A DNA stretch of 34,036 nt from Bacteroidota bacterium (GCA_009773165.1 WOUZ01000022.1:1-34036), one strand, 5' to 3'. Positions 1 through 9,855 are shown, numbered from the stretch's first letter. Program-made: numbers and translations. The notes: generated from the letters alone by a model not told the origin.

Positions 1-582
1 GGTTTCATTGCCAAGGTCGGCGCCGCTTACCGGACTAACAAGGCTTTGTACCCCGATGTCGTTGGTATAGGTGATGCCTGGTACCAGGTATCCGGCGATA
101 TTCCAGTTGTAGTCAAGGCTCGGGGCTAACACGTGAAGCTGATCCCATACAACGCCATCGGTGGAAATCCAGTCTCCGTTGGTTACGTGTGGGCCTGCAT
201 CACTGCCGGCAGGATAGGTGCCACCCGTATGGGTAACCTGATAGCCGATCCACAGGTCTTGACCTGTGATGTCTACCTGGTTGCTCAGGGTGATCAGGTT
301 CCATGACATACCCGTGGGGGTGATGGTTTGCTCGTGTAACAGCGCTCCCGGTGAGGTGGCACTGCCTGCTCCGTATACTTTCAATACACATGGACTTGGT
401 ACATCATTGATGTAGATCTCCATCTGATCGAGTTTCATGCCTGCATACTGACCCATCGTTGCCGCTGGGAAATAGGCTGCTACCTGGAAGGTGCCGCCGC
501 TGGTCAGTCCTATAGCGTCGTTGTTAACTCCATTATCGTAACGGATCACTTCGTCGCGCGTCTGGTTGGGGCTCTTGGTGCC
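1..582 (-). pseudogene. Frameshifted 3' continuation of the large secreted protein, running off the window
   Basis: In the frame starting at 582 the minus strand is open for 194 codons down to base 1 with no stop. It begins GTKSPNQTRDEVIRYDNG and continues with a beta-sandwich-like sequence containing TGMSWNLITLSNQVDITG and DLWIGYQVTHTGGTYPAG, a style common in Bacteroidetes adhesin repeats. The upstream frame reads VDKAPRAPTRRATK and then stops, so one base change in about 575-600 would join the two halves. It has no start or signal peptide of its own. The C-terminus, where a T9SS sorting domain is expected, lies outside the window. A real mutation or a one-base assembly error would both explain it; no slippery heptamer suggesting programmed frameshifting is seen. 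Confidence 0.75.
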
Positions 583-3500
583 TTGTCAACGAGGCCGTCG
601 GCTGCCATGCGCTCGTATAAACGGGCATAGTCTTCCGGGGTGTTGACTTGGGTTTTGCTTGCTGATGTGTTAACGGCTAAGTCCCAGGTGAGGTCGCCGC
701 CACCAGTGTTGGTGACAGTTACTACTTGGGTGGTTAACATCGATGGAGGAACAAGGTGGGTCTCAGTCAGACTCATTGGGTCGACAGTGATAACCGGGTT
801 GGTGGCCTGAGCCGGATCGATTGTTACATCGTCAACATACCAACCGTGGGCGTCGCTGCCTTCGTAGCGGAACGCTACATAAATGGTTTGTCCTGCATAG
901 GCGCTGAGGTCGATGATTTCTTCCGTCCAGGCTGAAGGATTTGGAACAGCTGATACAGTCCATACTTCAACGAAATCGCCACTTGTTGGGTTGCCGCTAC
1001 CGGTACTTACCAACACGCTGTTTTTTCCGTAATAGGTAGGGAAGCTGTTGTAATCCCAGAATTTCATCTCGATGCCGCTACCGGAAGGGAGAGGTATCAT
1101 TGGGGTTACAAGCCATCCGTTTTCTGTTTGAGTAGCTGGGCCATAGTTATGGAATGCCGATTTGGCTCCTCCTGTGGTATGGTTTTGTGCTACAGAGCTA
1201 ACCCAGACAGGGCTGAGGCCATCCACATTGTACACATCCCATGAACCAGGGAAGTCGCCTTCAAAGGTTTCTGCAAACGGGAAGCTACCAATATTGCTGA
1301 AGATGGTGACACTGGTTTCAACGGCAACTGACTCACCAGGGTAAGGTTGTCCGTATACAGCTGTCACACCATACGTATAAGTACCTGCGACGAGCGGGCT
1401 GTCGAGATAAGTTAACACGTCAGCAGTTGTATTGCCAACTAATGTTCCATTACGATAGATGTTATATCCAAGTAGTTCGCCGTTGACAGGGCCTCCGCCA
1501 CCGCCGCCTGTCGTTCCTTCGATAAGGAATGGCAGACCTTGTGCGGGTGTTCCGGTACCTGTGTCAAGAAAATCAACCCATGTGCTGGAGCTGCCAAGGA
1601 ATTGTTTGGCGTTGCCTGTCACGGTTTGACCATTGATGGTAATAGGAGGAGCCCATGGTCCGCTTGCCAGGCTGCCAGCAAGGGTATAGTCGACCCAGTA
1701 TGTTCCTGGTTCAAGAACGAGTCCAGGGGTAGCACAGGTGACACTCATCACAGGCCTTGTTGTTCCAACGGCTGTTTGGCTGTATCTATAGGCATTTGTC
1801 CATGCTGTAGAAGCCATCATGTTGCTTGTCATATCACCATATATAATTTGTCCGCCGGCTGCAGGATCGCCATTCCAGATCTGCAGGTAACCTCCTGTCA
1901 GGGTGCTGGTGGTGGTGCTACCGGTTTGGTAGGTATAGAAAGTGAAGCTTTCCACTGTCCATGTTTCACCTACAACAAAGTCATCGGCCATACGGTTACC
2001 GGCAGTAAACTGAATGCCAGCTCCGAGGGTATTCATACCAAGGCTTGTGTTTTGAAGCACACTTCCGTCAGCACCATTAGGGCCTCCGCCGGGAGCATTG
2101 ATAAACGGTCCGTTATTATATAAGGTACTCCTTGTTTCAAGGCTTTTACTGCCTTTTGGAACGAAAATACCTTCATCACGACCTTCGGTGATCAAATCAG
2201 CCTGTGGTTGATTTAGGTTAGAACGATAAGCGGCGCTATTGTCCTCACCAAAACCGGCTGGTTTTTTATTGTTGAGAATTGGGGCTGCCCAGTTAAGCTG
2301 AGCTGACATTCCAGCATCAACAGCAGTGAGGTTGCGAGGCTCGGGATATTCGATATCGACCGCTTCGGTAACTGTAACATTTCTAACGAAAAGGTCATAA
2401 TCAATTGTACCAGCAGTAGAAACCGTCATCTCGCCGTAGAAACCGAGCATTACGCGGCCTGAATAGGCTGATAAATCGAGGATAACATGATCTCCGGTAT
2501 TTGAGATTGGGGTAGTTTCGTTCCACCATTTCAATACATTAGTCGTTGACCAGGTTAATCCACCATCTGTTGAAATAACGACAGCAAATTTTTGTTCAGG
2601 GGCAAGGGTAACTGGAGTAGTAGCATTCCAGAATGTAAGCGCAAGATCAAATTCTAACTGATAGCCCTGTGAGCCATCACCAAGGTTAATTGGTGGGGAC
2701 ATCAGCCAGTGTCTGCGTGATGTGCCGTAAAGATTGATTTTAGCACTATTTGGGTCAATTAGATCAGGATTATTACCGAATTGGTCATGAACCCATATTG
2801 CGTCAGCAGTAGGTAAAACCGGTTCTGTTCCAAAGAGTCCTTTAAACTTTCTCCAATCCAACGGAGGGAAAGTACCTACAAAGTCGAACATAAATCCGGG
2901 TTGGATAGTGGCATCATATCCACTTCCAAGTAAAGGAATTGTATTCAGCGCTTTCGTACCAATATTATCCTGGATATTCAAGGAGGCAACATAAGCTCTT
3001 GCCTGGAGAGGACTGAATCGTAAATTGAAAGTGTAAGTCTGACCGGTAGATAGGGCTATTGGCCAGGTTTGTGTACCTGGATATACAATAGTGAATGAAG
3101 CAGCATCAGCACCGGTGATAGTGATATCACCCTGGTTGATTGTCATAACACCAGCACCTGTATTAGAAATCTGAAGCGTGTTGGAAGCAGTTTCATTGAT
3201 AAAGACAGTGGTGCCAAAATTGACTTCAGTTTTATTAGCTGTAAAGACAGGAAGTACAGGAACAGCTTCGTAGAAAATGTCATCTATATATAAGGTGCGA
3301 CTTGCTACAGATGGAGCAAATTTGAATGCCACATATGCAGTTGCAGGGAATGTAATCCCTGAACCCAGGAAAGATACATTGTATTGAGTATAAGTACCTG
3401 TAACACCAATAGTTCCGACAGAAACGAAAGTAGCCGGGTCGTAATTATTGGTCATATAACCAACAAGAACGTTGGCGGTATGCGTAGCAGAAGACATTTT

Positions 3501-4592
3501 GGCTGCAAAGCGCACCCATGAGTTTGCAAAGTTCACAGCAGCAGGTGAAATCAACATAACTGTTGCACCTACATCTGTTGAATTGAATAAACGTGCGTGG
3601 TTAGGAGGTGAAATTGGTGTGCCAATGTTACGGACATCCACCACGGCAGCTGTAGCTGTTGATTGCACAATTTTTGACCATGCATTTGGCAACCATCCAG
3701 CAGGAATAGGATCAACCCCATCAAAATTTTGTGAGAAAGTGTTTGATGCGAGGTATCCGGTACCACTAACAGGAACGACAACTGTTGGAGTTGTTGTATT
3801 ATTATAGGTGATAGTGAGATCAGCAGAGGCAGCACCAACAGCAGATGGATTGAAGACAACATTTACCACTTTGGTAACACCAAAAGGAATGGTGAGCGGA
3901 TAGGTATCGCCTGCACTCAGTTGAACTGAGAAATTTGCTGCGTTGGCTCCTGAGAAAGCAAAACCGCCATTAGCAATTAAGAGATCAGCTACACCATCAT
4001 TTCTGATAGAAAGGCTTGCTGATTTTGTATCAAAAGCAGGAACAGCATAACCAACGTTTAGTGGATTAGGAGTTACCACAATTGCCGGTTCCAAAGGAAC
4101 AGCTACTGCAGAGAAATTAATCACCATGTCGGTAAAGTCAGGAGCAGGATAGGTACCTGCAATCATGAAATAGGAACCAGCATCCAGGGCAAACTGTGGA
4201 ACAGTTGCACCGGTAGATCCTCCGGCAAATGCAAGTCTGGGCGCAGGAGTTGTTGCATTAGGACATGTTGCAACAAAAATCAATCCTGTCCACTGACCGG
4301 CAATTGAAGCATTAATAAAGCTTTTTTGCGCCAAAGTGAATTGGAAAACAATGTCATACCCATTCAAGTAACTTGAGGATGGTACAATCATTGTACTTGT
4401 GTAGTCGTTACCATAAGCCTGGGAGTTAATTGCATAATTAACAAGAGGAGTGGCAACAGGATCTACGACAAGCGGATTTTCGCACGTTGACCCGGGGGGT
4501 TGTGCGAACGCATTCAGACTCAAGCCCAATACGATGATTAAGGTCGTAAAAAAGGCAAAAAGTCCATTGGAGAAGGTAGTTTTTTCTCTCAT
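546..4592 (-). CDS. Large secreted multidomain adhesin-like protein, upstream part of a frameshifted gene
   Basis: This is a secreted protein of about 1348 residues in the open frame. I chose the Met at 4592 over an in-frame Met 18 codons upstream because it begins a classic signal peptide: a basic start, a hydrophobic core and an AFA|Q signal peptidase site. Visible domains, by rough residue: two choice-of-anchor-D-like beta domains (about 170-282 and 450-560), choice-of-anchor-J/MAM-like domains (about 282-447, 560-750 and 1100-1265), a fibronectin III domain split by a large insertion (about 750-770 and 1040-1085), a poly-Gly linker, and a final anchor-D/BACON-like start. Such architectures are typical of Bacteroidetes T9SS cargo and gingipain-type adhesins. 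The stop at 546-548 looks premature: reading continues in another frame to the window edge. The function is inferred as surface or secreted adhesion or substrate binding; no catalytic motif is visible. Confidence 0.85.
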   Translation of the reverse strand: MREKTTFSNGLFAFFTTLIIVLGLSLNAFAQPPGSTCENPLVVDPVATPLVNYAINSQAYGNDYTSTMIVPSSSYLNGYDIVFQFTLAQKSFINASIAGQWTGLIFVATCPNATTPAPRLAFAGGSTGATVPQFALDAGSYFMIAGTYPAPDFTDMVINFSAVAVPLEPAIVVTPNPLNVGYAVPAFDTKSASLSIRNDGVADLLIANGGFAFSGANAANFSVQLSAGDTYPLTIPFGVTKVVNVVFNPSAVGAASADLTITYNNTTTPTVVVPVSGTGYLASNTFSQNFDGVDPIPAGWLPNAWSKIVQSTATAAVVDVRNIGTPISPPNHARLFNSTDVGATVMLISPAAVNFANSWVRFAAKMSSATHTANVLVGYMTNNYDPATFVSVGTIGVTGTYTQYNVSFLGSGITFPATAYVAFKFAPSVASRTLYIDDIFYEAVPVLPVFTANKTEVNFGTTVFINETASNTLQISNTGAGVMTINQGDITITGADAASFTIVYPGTQTWPIALSTGQTYTFNLRFSPLQARAYVASLNIQDNIGTKALNTIPLLGSGYDATIQPGFMFDFVGTFPPLDWRKFKGLFGTEPVLPTADAIWVHDQFGNNPDLIDPNSAKINLYGTSRRHWLMSPPINLGDGSQGYQLEFDLALTFWNATTPVTLAPEQKFAVVISTDGGLTWSTTNVLKWWNETTPISNTGDHVILDLSAYSGRVMLGFYGEMTVSTAGTIDYDLFVRNVTVTEAVDIEYPEPRNLTAVDAGMSAQLNWAAPILNNKKPAGFGEDNSAAYRSNLNQPQADLITEGRDEGIFVPKGSKSLETRSTLYNNGPFINAPGGGPNGADGSVLQNTSLGMNTLGAGIQFTAGNRMADDFVVGETWTVESFTFYTYQTGSTTTSTLTGGYLQIWNGDPAAGGQIIYGDMTSNMMASTAWTNAYRYSQTAVGTTRPVMSVTCATPGLVLEPGTYWVDYTLAGSLASGPWAPPITINGQTVTGNAKQFLGSSSTWVDFLDTGTGTPAQGLPFLIEGTTGGGGGGPVNGELLGYNIYRNGTLVGNTTADVLTYLDSPLVAGTYTYGVTAVYGQPYPGESVAVETSVTIFSNIGSFPFAETFEGDFPGSWDVYNVDGLSPVWVSSVAQNHTTGGAKSAFHNYGPATQTENGWLVTPMIPLPSGSGIEMKFWDYNSFPTYYGKNSVLVSTGSGNPTSGDFVEVWTVSAVPNPSAWTEEIIDLSAYAGQTIYVAFRYEGSDAHGWYVDDVTIDPAQATNPVITVDPMSLTETHLVPPSMLTTQVVTVTNTGGGDLTWDLAVNTSASKTQVNTPEDYARLYERMAADGLVDKAPRAPTRRATK

Positions 4593-4668
4593 AATGAAAC
4601 TGTTTTGGTTAAAAATAATTACTTTAATTTGCCCTGACAGTGGCACTGTAATAACAAATTGTAAAGTA

Positions 4669-4701
4669 CAAATATAAAATTTCTAGTAATAAAAAAACAA
4701 A
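4669..4701 (-). promoter_or_regulatory. Bacteroidetes-type promoter for the large secreted protein
   Basis: Read on the minus strand, there is a TTTG (4701-4698), a 21-base spacer and TATATTTG (4676-4669), matching the TTTG / TAnnTTTG sigma-ABfr consensus of this phylum. Transcription would begin near 4662, leaving a 5' UTR of about 70 bases before the Met at 4592. This supports the shorter start choice only weakly, since both candidate Mets lie downstream. Confidence 0.6.
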
Positions 4702-4884
4702 ACAGTCAGATTTTTTATCTTAAATATTTGACTATTGTTCATTTAAAGGTATCAACAAACCATTATTCGGCAAAAAAAATGCTTTAGTTATTTTAAAGAG
4801 ACGGGCGATGGATTTAAAAATCAGCAATTTGCAAAAAACAATGCAAGTTGCACTAATCGTATCGGATGAATACTTTAAATTACG

Positions 4885-4892
4885 TATTTTTG
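4885..4892 (+). promoter_or_regulatory. Candidate -7 element (TATTTTTG) of the FG-GAP protein gene
   Basis: TATTTTTG fits TAnnTTTG exactly and sits 22 bases before the start codon at 4915, giving a very short leader. No good TTTG lies 19-21 bases upstream, so the -33 element is weak or absent. Confidence 0.4.
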
Positions 4893-4914
4893 ACCATCTA
4901 AAAAGATTTTTATT

Positions 4915-7900
4915 ATGAAAAAGATTTACACTTTGATCATAACAAGCCTAATGGTGATTCTCTCCATGATTGGTAACAAATCAAATGCCCAGGCCTTTAC
5001 GGAGGTACCTCAAACCTTTGCACCCACCTATTACGGTGCCGCTGTGTGGGCAGATTACGACAAAGATGGTTTTCTGGATTTCTTTGTAAACGGCTGGAAA
5101 TCGACAGGCGGAAGCTCTTCAGCTCCTTCAGCTTATCTTTATCATAACAACGGGAACAATACATTTTCTGAAGTAGCTAACACCATTCAGCCTTTAGGGG
5201 CAGCATCAGCGGCATGGGGCGATATGAATAATGACGGATTTCCTGATCTTGTTGTTGGTGGAAATGCAGGAAGTTCTGTTTACTCCACGCGTGTTTACCG
5301 CAACAATGGCAATGGTAGTTTTACAGATATACAGGGTGGTTTTATTGGATTAATTACACCGGCATTTGCATGGGCTGATCTTAACAATGACGGATTTCAG
5401 GATTTAATTGTTGTTGGTGGAGACGCCGCATCAGATGGACAGACGAAGGTATATCTGAACAACAAAAATGAAACATTCACAGAAACAGCTACAGGAATGG
5501 TGAATCTCACCAATGGTGCAGTTGCAACTGGAGATATTAACAATGACGGACTTGTAGATATTGTTATTTCGGGTCGTTTTGATTCCTTTGATTACAGATC
5601 AGCAATTTACATCAATCAGGGAGGTGCTGTTTTTACACAATTACCTGCAGCTCTTGAATCTGCAAGGTACTCTTCCTTAAGTATATACGACTATTCCGGT
5701 GATGGTTTTGCCGATATTCTTCTGGCTGGCGGCAATAATAGTGAAGTTTTGCATACCTCTTTGTACAAGAACATCAATGGCACCGATTTTCAGTTTATTC
5801 CTACGCCAATGACAGGAGTCATTCAGGGAAGTGTAGCCTGGGGAGACATGAACAATGATGGCCTTTCAGATGTGTTGCTCACCGGTTCCAATGTTTCGAC
5901 AGGAGCTACACGGGTAACCGAAATATATACAAATCAGGGCAATGACACTTTTGTGAAATTTACTGCCTTTAACTTCGATGGATTGCGCCGGTCAACAGCA
6001 CAATGGGGTGATTATAATAATGATGGGAAACTTGATGTTCTTGTGACCGGTTACAGAAACGTAAGCGACTACATAACAAAGATTTACACCAATAATACAG
6101 TCAATGCCAACACCCAACCCAGCCCACCTTCCAATCTGGTGTCGAATGTTGCAGGCGGAAGTGCCGTGTTGAGCTGGACGGCTGGTTCGGATGCTCAAAC
6201 CAATGTTAATTCGCTTACCTATAATGTTCGGATCGGTAGCAGCCCGGGGGCTTCGGATGTTGTTACCTCTATCGCAAACAGCACGAATGGAAAACGATTT
6301 TTGCCTAGAAACGGCAATGCAGGTATGACAGAGTCCTTCAATATAAGTGGTCTGGATTACGGCACCTATTACTGGAGTGTGCAAAGTATTGATGGCGCAT
6401 TTGACGGATCGGCCTTTGCAGCAGAGCAGGTTTTTGTGGTTAGTGATTTGTTAACAGCAACATTCCAGGTCACGTCAAGTGGTCAGCCATTAGCAGGTGC
6501 AACAGTTTCAGTAGGTTCACAACAAATAAGTACCAACGAAAACGGCATCGCAATTTTCAATCTTGCACCGGGATCATACACCTATACTATTACACATCCG
6601 TTTCATGCACCTTTCAGTGGTAATTTTGCCATATCCGATCAAAGCGTCAGCATTCCTGTTGAAATGGTTGCTTTACCTGCTTTCGATCTCAGCTTTGTAG
6701 TAACTGGCCCTCAGGGTCCGGTTGAAAATGCACTGATTGAAATTGCCGGGGAAGTGATTACAACCGATGCAAGCGGGATTGCAACCCTATTTATCTTGGC
6801 CGGGACACATCCTTATTACCTTTATGCCGAAGGTTACAATCAGATTTGGGGCGAGGTTACCGTGAATGCTACCACCACCTACCCTATTCAGGCAATACCT
6901 ATTGCCATTCAGGATCTTCCTTATTCTGAATACTTTACCAGCACATCGCAACCTATTCACTGGTTAAATTTTGATGAAACATCAACGGGCTACAGTTGGT
7001 TTTTTGATCAGGGGCGAGCTATTATTGATAGCGATGCTGCCGGTCAGGGCGTGAATGTAAAAGCATCGCTGATTAGTCCGCCTTTTAATACTACAGGCTT
7101 AACTTCGGCTGTTGTTCTGACCTTTGATCACTTCTTCAATCAGGCAGGGGCGAACAACACCGGAACTGTTTTTTATTCTATTGACGGACAGGAATGGGTA
7201 TCGCTTGTAGTTTTCACTCAAGTAACCGGAACAATCAATGATTTTGAAACAGAAGAAATCATTTTGAGTGATGTCGGGCCTTTAGGAAATGAAATTCGCT
7301 TCAAGTTCTCCTACGACGATGGCAATAACTGGTCGGAGCAATGGATGATTGATGAAGTAACTGTATCAACAACAATAGCTTATCAGATGACCATGAGCAA
7401 TTTGTTGCAACCAGCTTATAGTCAGACCCCATTGATTCACTTTGAGCCATTTAATTTTGGAGCCCGCGGACAAAACACCGGAGCGTTGGCAATCAACGAT
7501 GTTTCCCTAAATATCTATGATGGCTCAGGCGATGTTGCCAATAGTATCATCGTTCCATTCTTCCCTGTTGGCGGACAGTACGACTTTGTTGCCAGCCCCT
7601 CTTTCATGCCCGTGACGGCAGGATCGTACTTTTTCACGCATCATTTTGTTGCACCGGGCATTGATTTATCAGGCCCCACTAATCTTGCCATGTTAAAGAT
7701 TGATATCACAGATTCAATTTTTGCAACCGATTTTGACGAAACGGCAGGCGGCTTTGCGTTAGCTGACGGTATTTTTGCAGGCAATAAATTCAAACTCCTT
7801 ACAAATGATGACTTTACGTCCTTCACAATTGGCTGGAATCAAATTACAAGTGTTACAAGCTTTTCGGCAGATTTATATTCAATCCATCCAACAACACAGG

Positions 7901-8415
7901 TTGCCACCCTTGTTACACACATCAATCCTATAGAAGTTGATCCCTCCTCCTCGATGCAACTGGTAACCTATCCCCTTTCGGAGGAAGTAAGTCTCAGTGC
8001 CGGATATTACGCCCTTGTTCTTCGGAAAGAGGGAGCAGCTCAGCCCCTTATAAGTTATGATGGAGCTGACAATGGTAAATATTGGGTTTTAAATGGCAGC
8101 ATACTCAATCCGGTAAGTGATGCCGTGGTGGGAAATCTTATGGTGAGGATGAACGTTGGAGATTTGGGCGTTTCAATTTCTGAAAACACAGCGATTTCAT
8201 TGCAACTATACCCTAATCCGATCACTGATTATGCCATCATCAGGAATAATGCTTCAACCCTTATACATGGAGATATCTTTGACATCAACGGAAAACTACT
8301 TCGAAGCATAGATCTTATTCCGGGTGATAATGTGTTATCAACAAGCGACTTACAAAACGGATTCTACTACCTGAAGACAGATAAGGGGCCCTTGCGGTTT
8401 ATTGTAAACAGATAA
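4915..8415 (+). CDS. FG-GAP/VCBS beta-propeller surface protein with T9SS type A sorting domain
   Basis: This 1166-residue secreted protein starts with a signal peptide (MKKIYTLIITSLMVIL..., cleavage near SNA|Q, residue 25). Residues 45-395 hold seven FG-GAP/VCBS repeats, each with an Asp-rich calcium loop of the DxxxDGxxD kind (near 47, 103, 155, 207, 259, 311 and 366), which predicts a complete seven-bladed integrin-alpha-like propeller. A fibronectin III-like domain (about 402-505) follows, then two carboxypeptidase-regulatory-like beta domains (about 513-585 and 590-660), a choice-of-anchor-J-like domain (about 668-820) and another beta region. The last 75 residues (LQLYPNPITDYAII... to FIVNR) are a type A T9SS C-terminal domain, so the protein should cross the outer membrane by T9SS and be anchored or released. 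The role is probably adhesion or glycan binding; no enzyme domain is seen. Confidence 0.92.
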   Translation: MKKIYTLIITSLMVILSMIGNKSNAQAFTEVPQTFAPTYYGAAVWADYDKDGFLDFFVNGWKSTGGSSSAPSAYLYHNNGNNTFSEVANTIQPLGAASAAWGDMNNDGFPDLVVGGNAGSSVYSTRVYRNNGNGSFTDIQGGFIGLITPAFAWADLNNDGFQDLIVVGGDAASDGQTKVYLNNKNETFTETATGMVNLTNGAVATGDINNDGLVDIVISGRFDSFDYRSAIYINQGGAVFTQLPAALESARYSSLSIYDYSGDGFADILLAGGNNSEVLHTSLYKNINGTDFQFIPTPMTGVIQGSVAWGDMNNDGLSDVLLTGSNVSTGATRVTEIYTNQGNDTFVKFTAFNFDGLRRSTAQWGDYNNDGKLDVLVTGYRNVSDYITKIYTNNTVNANTQPSPPSNLVSNVAGGSAVLSWTAGSDAQTNVNSLTYNVRIGSSPGASDVVTSIANSTNGKRFLPRNGNAGMTESFNISGLDYGTYYWSVQSIDGAFDGSAFAAEQVFVVSDLLTATFQVTSSGQPLAGATVSVGSQQISTNENGIAIFNLAPGSYTYTITHPFHAPFSGNFAISDQSVSIPVEMVALPAFDLSFVVTGPQGPVENALIEIAGEVITTDASGIATLFILAGTHPYYLYAEGYNQIWGEVTVNATTTYPIQAIPIAIQDLPYSEYFTSTSQPIHWLNFDETSTGYSWFFDQGRAIIDSDAAGQGVNVKASLISPPFNTTGLTSAVVLTFDHFFNQAGANNTGTVFYSIDGQEWVSLVVFTQVTGTINDFETEEIILSDVGPLGNEIRFKFSYDDGNNWSEQWMIDEVTVSTTIAYQMTMSNLLQPAYSQTPLIHFEPFNFGARGQNTGALAINDVSLNIYDGSGDVANSIIVPFFPVGGQYDFVASPSFMPVTAGSYFFTHHFVAPGIDLSGPTNLAMLKIDITDSIFATDFDETAGGFALADGIFAGNKFKLLTNDDFTSFTIGWNQITSVTSFSADLYSIHPTTQVATLVTHINPIEVDPSSSMQLVTYPLSEEVSLSAGYYALVLRKEGAAQPLISYDGADNGKYWVLNGSILNPVSDAVVGNLMVRMNVGDLGVSISENTAISLQLYPNPITDYAIIRNNASTLIHGDIFDINGKLLRSIDLIPGDNVLSTSDLQNGFYYLKTDKGPLRFIVNR

Positions 8416-8468
8416 CCGCGCTCAGGCAACCGGCCTTCGAGAAATGGATTGAAGGCAAGAAACCACCT

Positions 8469-8510
8469 AAGATACTTCCATAACATAATCATTGTTATGG
8501 AAGTATCTTT
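8469..8510 (+). terminator. Strong hairpin after the FG-GAP gene
   Basis: A perfect 17-bp stem, AAGATACTTCCATAACA (8469-8485) pairing with 8493-8509, encloses a 7-base loop. It lies 53 bases after the stop codon. Only a short T run (8508-8510) follows, so termination may be partial or bidirectional. Confidence 0.65.
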
Positions 8511-8523
8511 ATATGTACATTTG
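8491..8523 (+). promoter_or_regulatory. Promoter of the EamA permease gene, overlapping the upstream terminator
   Basis: TACATTTG (8516-8523) matches TAnnTTTG. ATTG (8491-8494) lies 21 bases upstream as a near -33 match and is inside the loop and right arm of the preceding hairpin. The start codon is at 8540, so the leader is only about 10 bases. Confidence 0.5.
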
Positions 8524-8539
8524 CAGCCACTTTTAAACT

Positions 8540-9445
8540 ATGAATCAAAAAATTATCTCCTGGGCTATTATTGTTGCACTTGTGCTGACGTGGGGAAGTT
8601 CATTTATTTTGATAAAAAGAGGGCTTGAACATTTTTCAGCTGTTGAAGTAGGCGCTTTACGTGTTGTCATTACCTTTTTAAGTTTACTCCCCTTTGCCCT
8701 TCTTGCCTTAAAAAAAATTCAGAAAAAAGACCTCCTCTGGCTTGGCATCTCAGGTATTGTGGGCAGTTTGATACCTGCGTTTCTTTTTGCCATTGCTCAA
8801 ACGGGCATTGACAGTGCGACGGCAGGTTTATTGAATTCACTCACGCCGCTTTTCACGTTGATTATCGGATACTTCCTTTTTGGTCTGGCAGCCGGGAAAA
8901 GAAATGTTCTCGGAGTTTTTGTTGGGTTGATAGGTGCAATAGGGCTTATTTACGTGAGTGGAGGCAATAACTTCAGCTTCAATCTAAAATACTCCTCACT
9001 TATCGTACTTGCTACTGTTTTTTATGCCATTAATGTTAACCTCATCAAAGCGAAGTTAAAGCATATCAGTTCGTTAAATATCACCTCACTTACTTTTTTT
9101 ATTGCCGGAATCATTGCAAGTTTTATACTTTTTGGTGCAACTGATGTGGTGAGTCAACTAAAAACAGACCCGGGAGCTTTGAAAGGATTGTTTTTTATTT
9201 CCATTCTGGCTGTTGTGGGCACAGCGGCTGCAATGATAGCTTTTAACTACCTGATCAAGATAAGCAGTCCGATTTTTGCTTCATCCGTAACCTATCTTAT
9301 CCCGCTCATCGCGATGGCATGGGGATTCACCGACGGAGAATATTTTTCGCTATGGCATGCAGTTTGGACGCTGATGATCATTGGAGGTGTGATATTGGTC
9401 AACTCCAAAAGGAGGCTACAAGTCAAGCCGGGGAAGGCTTTGTAA
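8540..9445 (+). CDS. EamA/DMT-family permease
   Basis: This is a 301-residue inner-membrane protein with about ten hydrophobic helices. Two EamA halves are visible: the first opens with LVLTWGSSFILIKRGLEHFSA and the second starts near residue 150. The sequences TWGSSF, LNSLTPLFTLIIGYFLFG and the second-half YLIPLIAMAWGF are family signatures. The length fits the usual 290-310. DMT permeases export or import small metabolites such as amino acids or nucleosides; the substrate cannot be told from sequence. It is followed by its own spacer and the rplU promoter, so it appears to be monocistronic. Confidence 0.9.
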   Translation: MNQKIISWAIIVALVLTWGSSFILIKRGLEHFSAVEVGALRVVITFLSLLPFALLALKKIQKKDLLWLGISGIVGSLIPAFLFAIAQTGIDSATAGLLNSLTPLFTLIIGYFLFGLAAGKRNVLGVFVGLIGAIGLIYVSGGNNFSFNLKYSSLIVLATVFYAINVNLIKAKLKHISSLNITSLTFFIAGIIASFILFGATDVVSQLKTDPGALKGLFFISILAVVGTAAAMIAFNYLIKISSPIFASSVTYLIPLIAMAWGFTDGEYFSLWHAVWTLMIIGGVILVNSKRRLQVKPGKAL

Positions 9446-9473
9446 GTGGTTGATATTTTTTTGGAAAGAAAGT

Positions 9474-9502
9474 TTTGTAAATCAATTTTTTTTGTATTTT
9501 TG
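9474..9502 (+). promoter_or_regulatory. Promoter of rplU-rpmA
   Basis: TTTG (9474-9477) and TATTTTTG (9495-9502) are separated by 17 bases, slightly short of the usual 19-21. The expected leader to the rplU start at 9544 is about 35 bases. Confidence 0.5.
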
Positions 9503-9543
9503 CCGTCCGATTTTGGGTCTAATCACAAGATTTGTAAAATATT

Positions 9544-9855
9544 ATGTACGCAATAGTTGACATCGCAGGACAGCAGTTCAAGGTTCGCAAAGGACAACAA
9601 GTTTTTGTTCACCGTCTTGAAGGAGAAGAAGGTAGCAGCATTTCTTTTGAAAAAGTAATGTTGATTGACAACGAAGGCCAGATAACAGTGGGAGCTCCCC
9701 TTGTTAGCGGCGCTAAAGTTGACGCAAAAATTGTTGCACACCTCAAGGGCGACAAAGTAACCGTTTTCAAGAAGAAAAGGAGAAAAGGTTTTCAAAAGTC
9801 AAACGGACACCGTCAATACCTGAGTAAGGTTTTGATTGAAAACATCAGCGAGTAA
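9544..9855 (+). CDS. rplU: 50S ribosomal protein L21
   Basis: This 103-residue protein has the full L21 pattern: MYAIVDIAGQQFKVRKGQ at the start, then a beta-barrel region (VMLIDNEGQITVGAPLV) and the basic 23S rRNA-binding stretch KKKRRKGFQKSNGHRQ near residues 77-92. The length is normal. It is a structural protein of the large subunit. rpmA follows 21 bases downstream, the usual bacterial rplU-rpmA pair, and a shared promoter lies upstream. Confidence 0.98.
   Translation: MYAIVDIAGQQFKVRKGQQVFVHRLEGEEGSSISFEKVMLIDNEGQITVGAPLVSGAKVDAKIVAHLKGDKVTVFKKKRRKGFQKSNGHRQYLSKVLIENISE

Noticed and set aside
1539-2123. 194-codon plus-strand ORF
   Set aside because: Antisense shadow of the large secreted protein, whose frame has clear domains.
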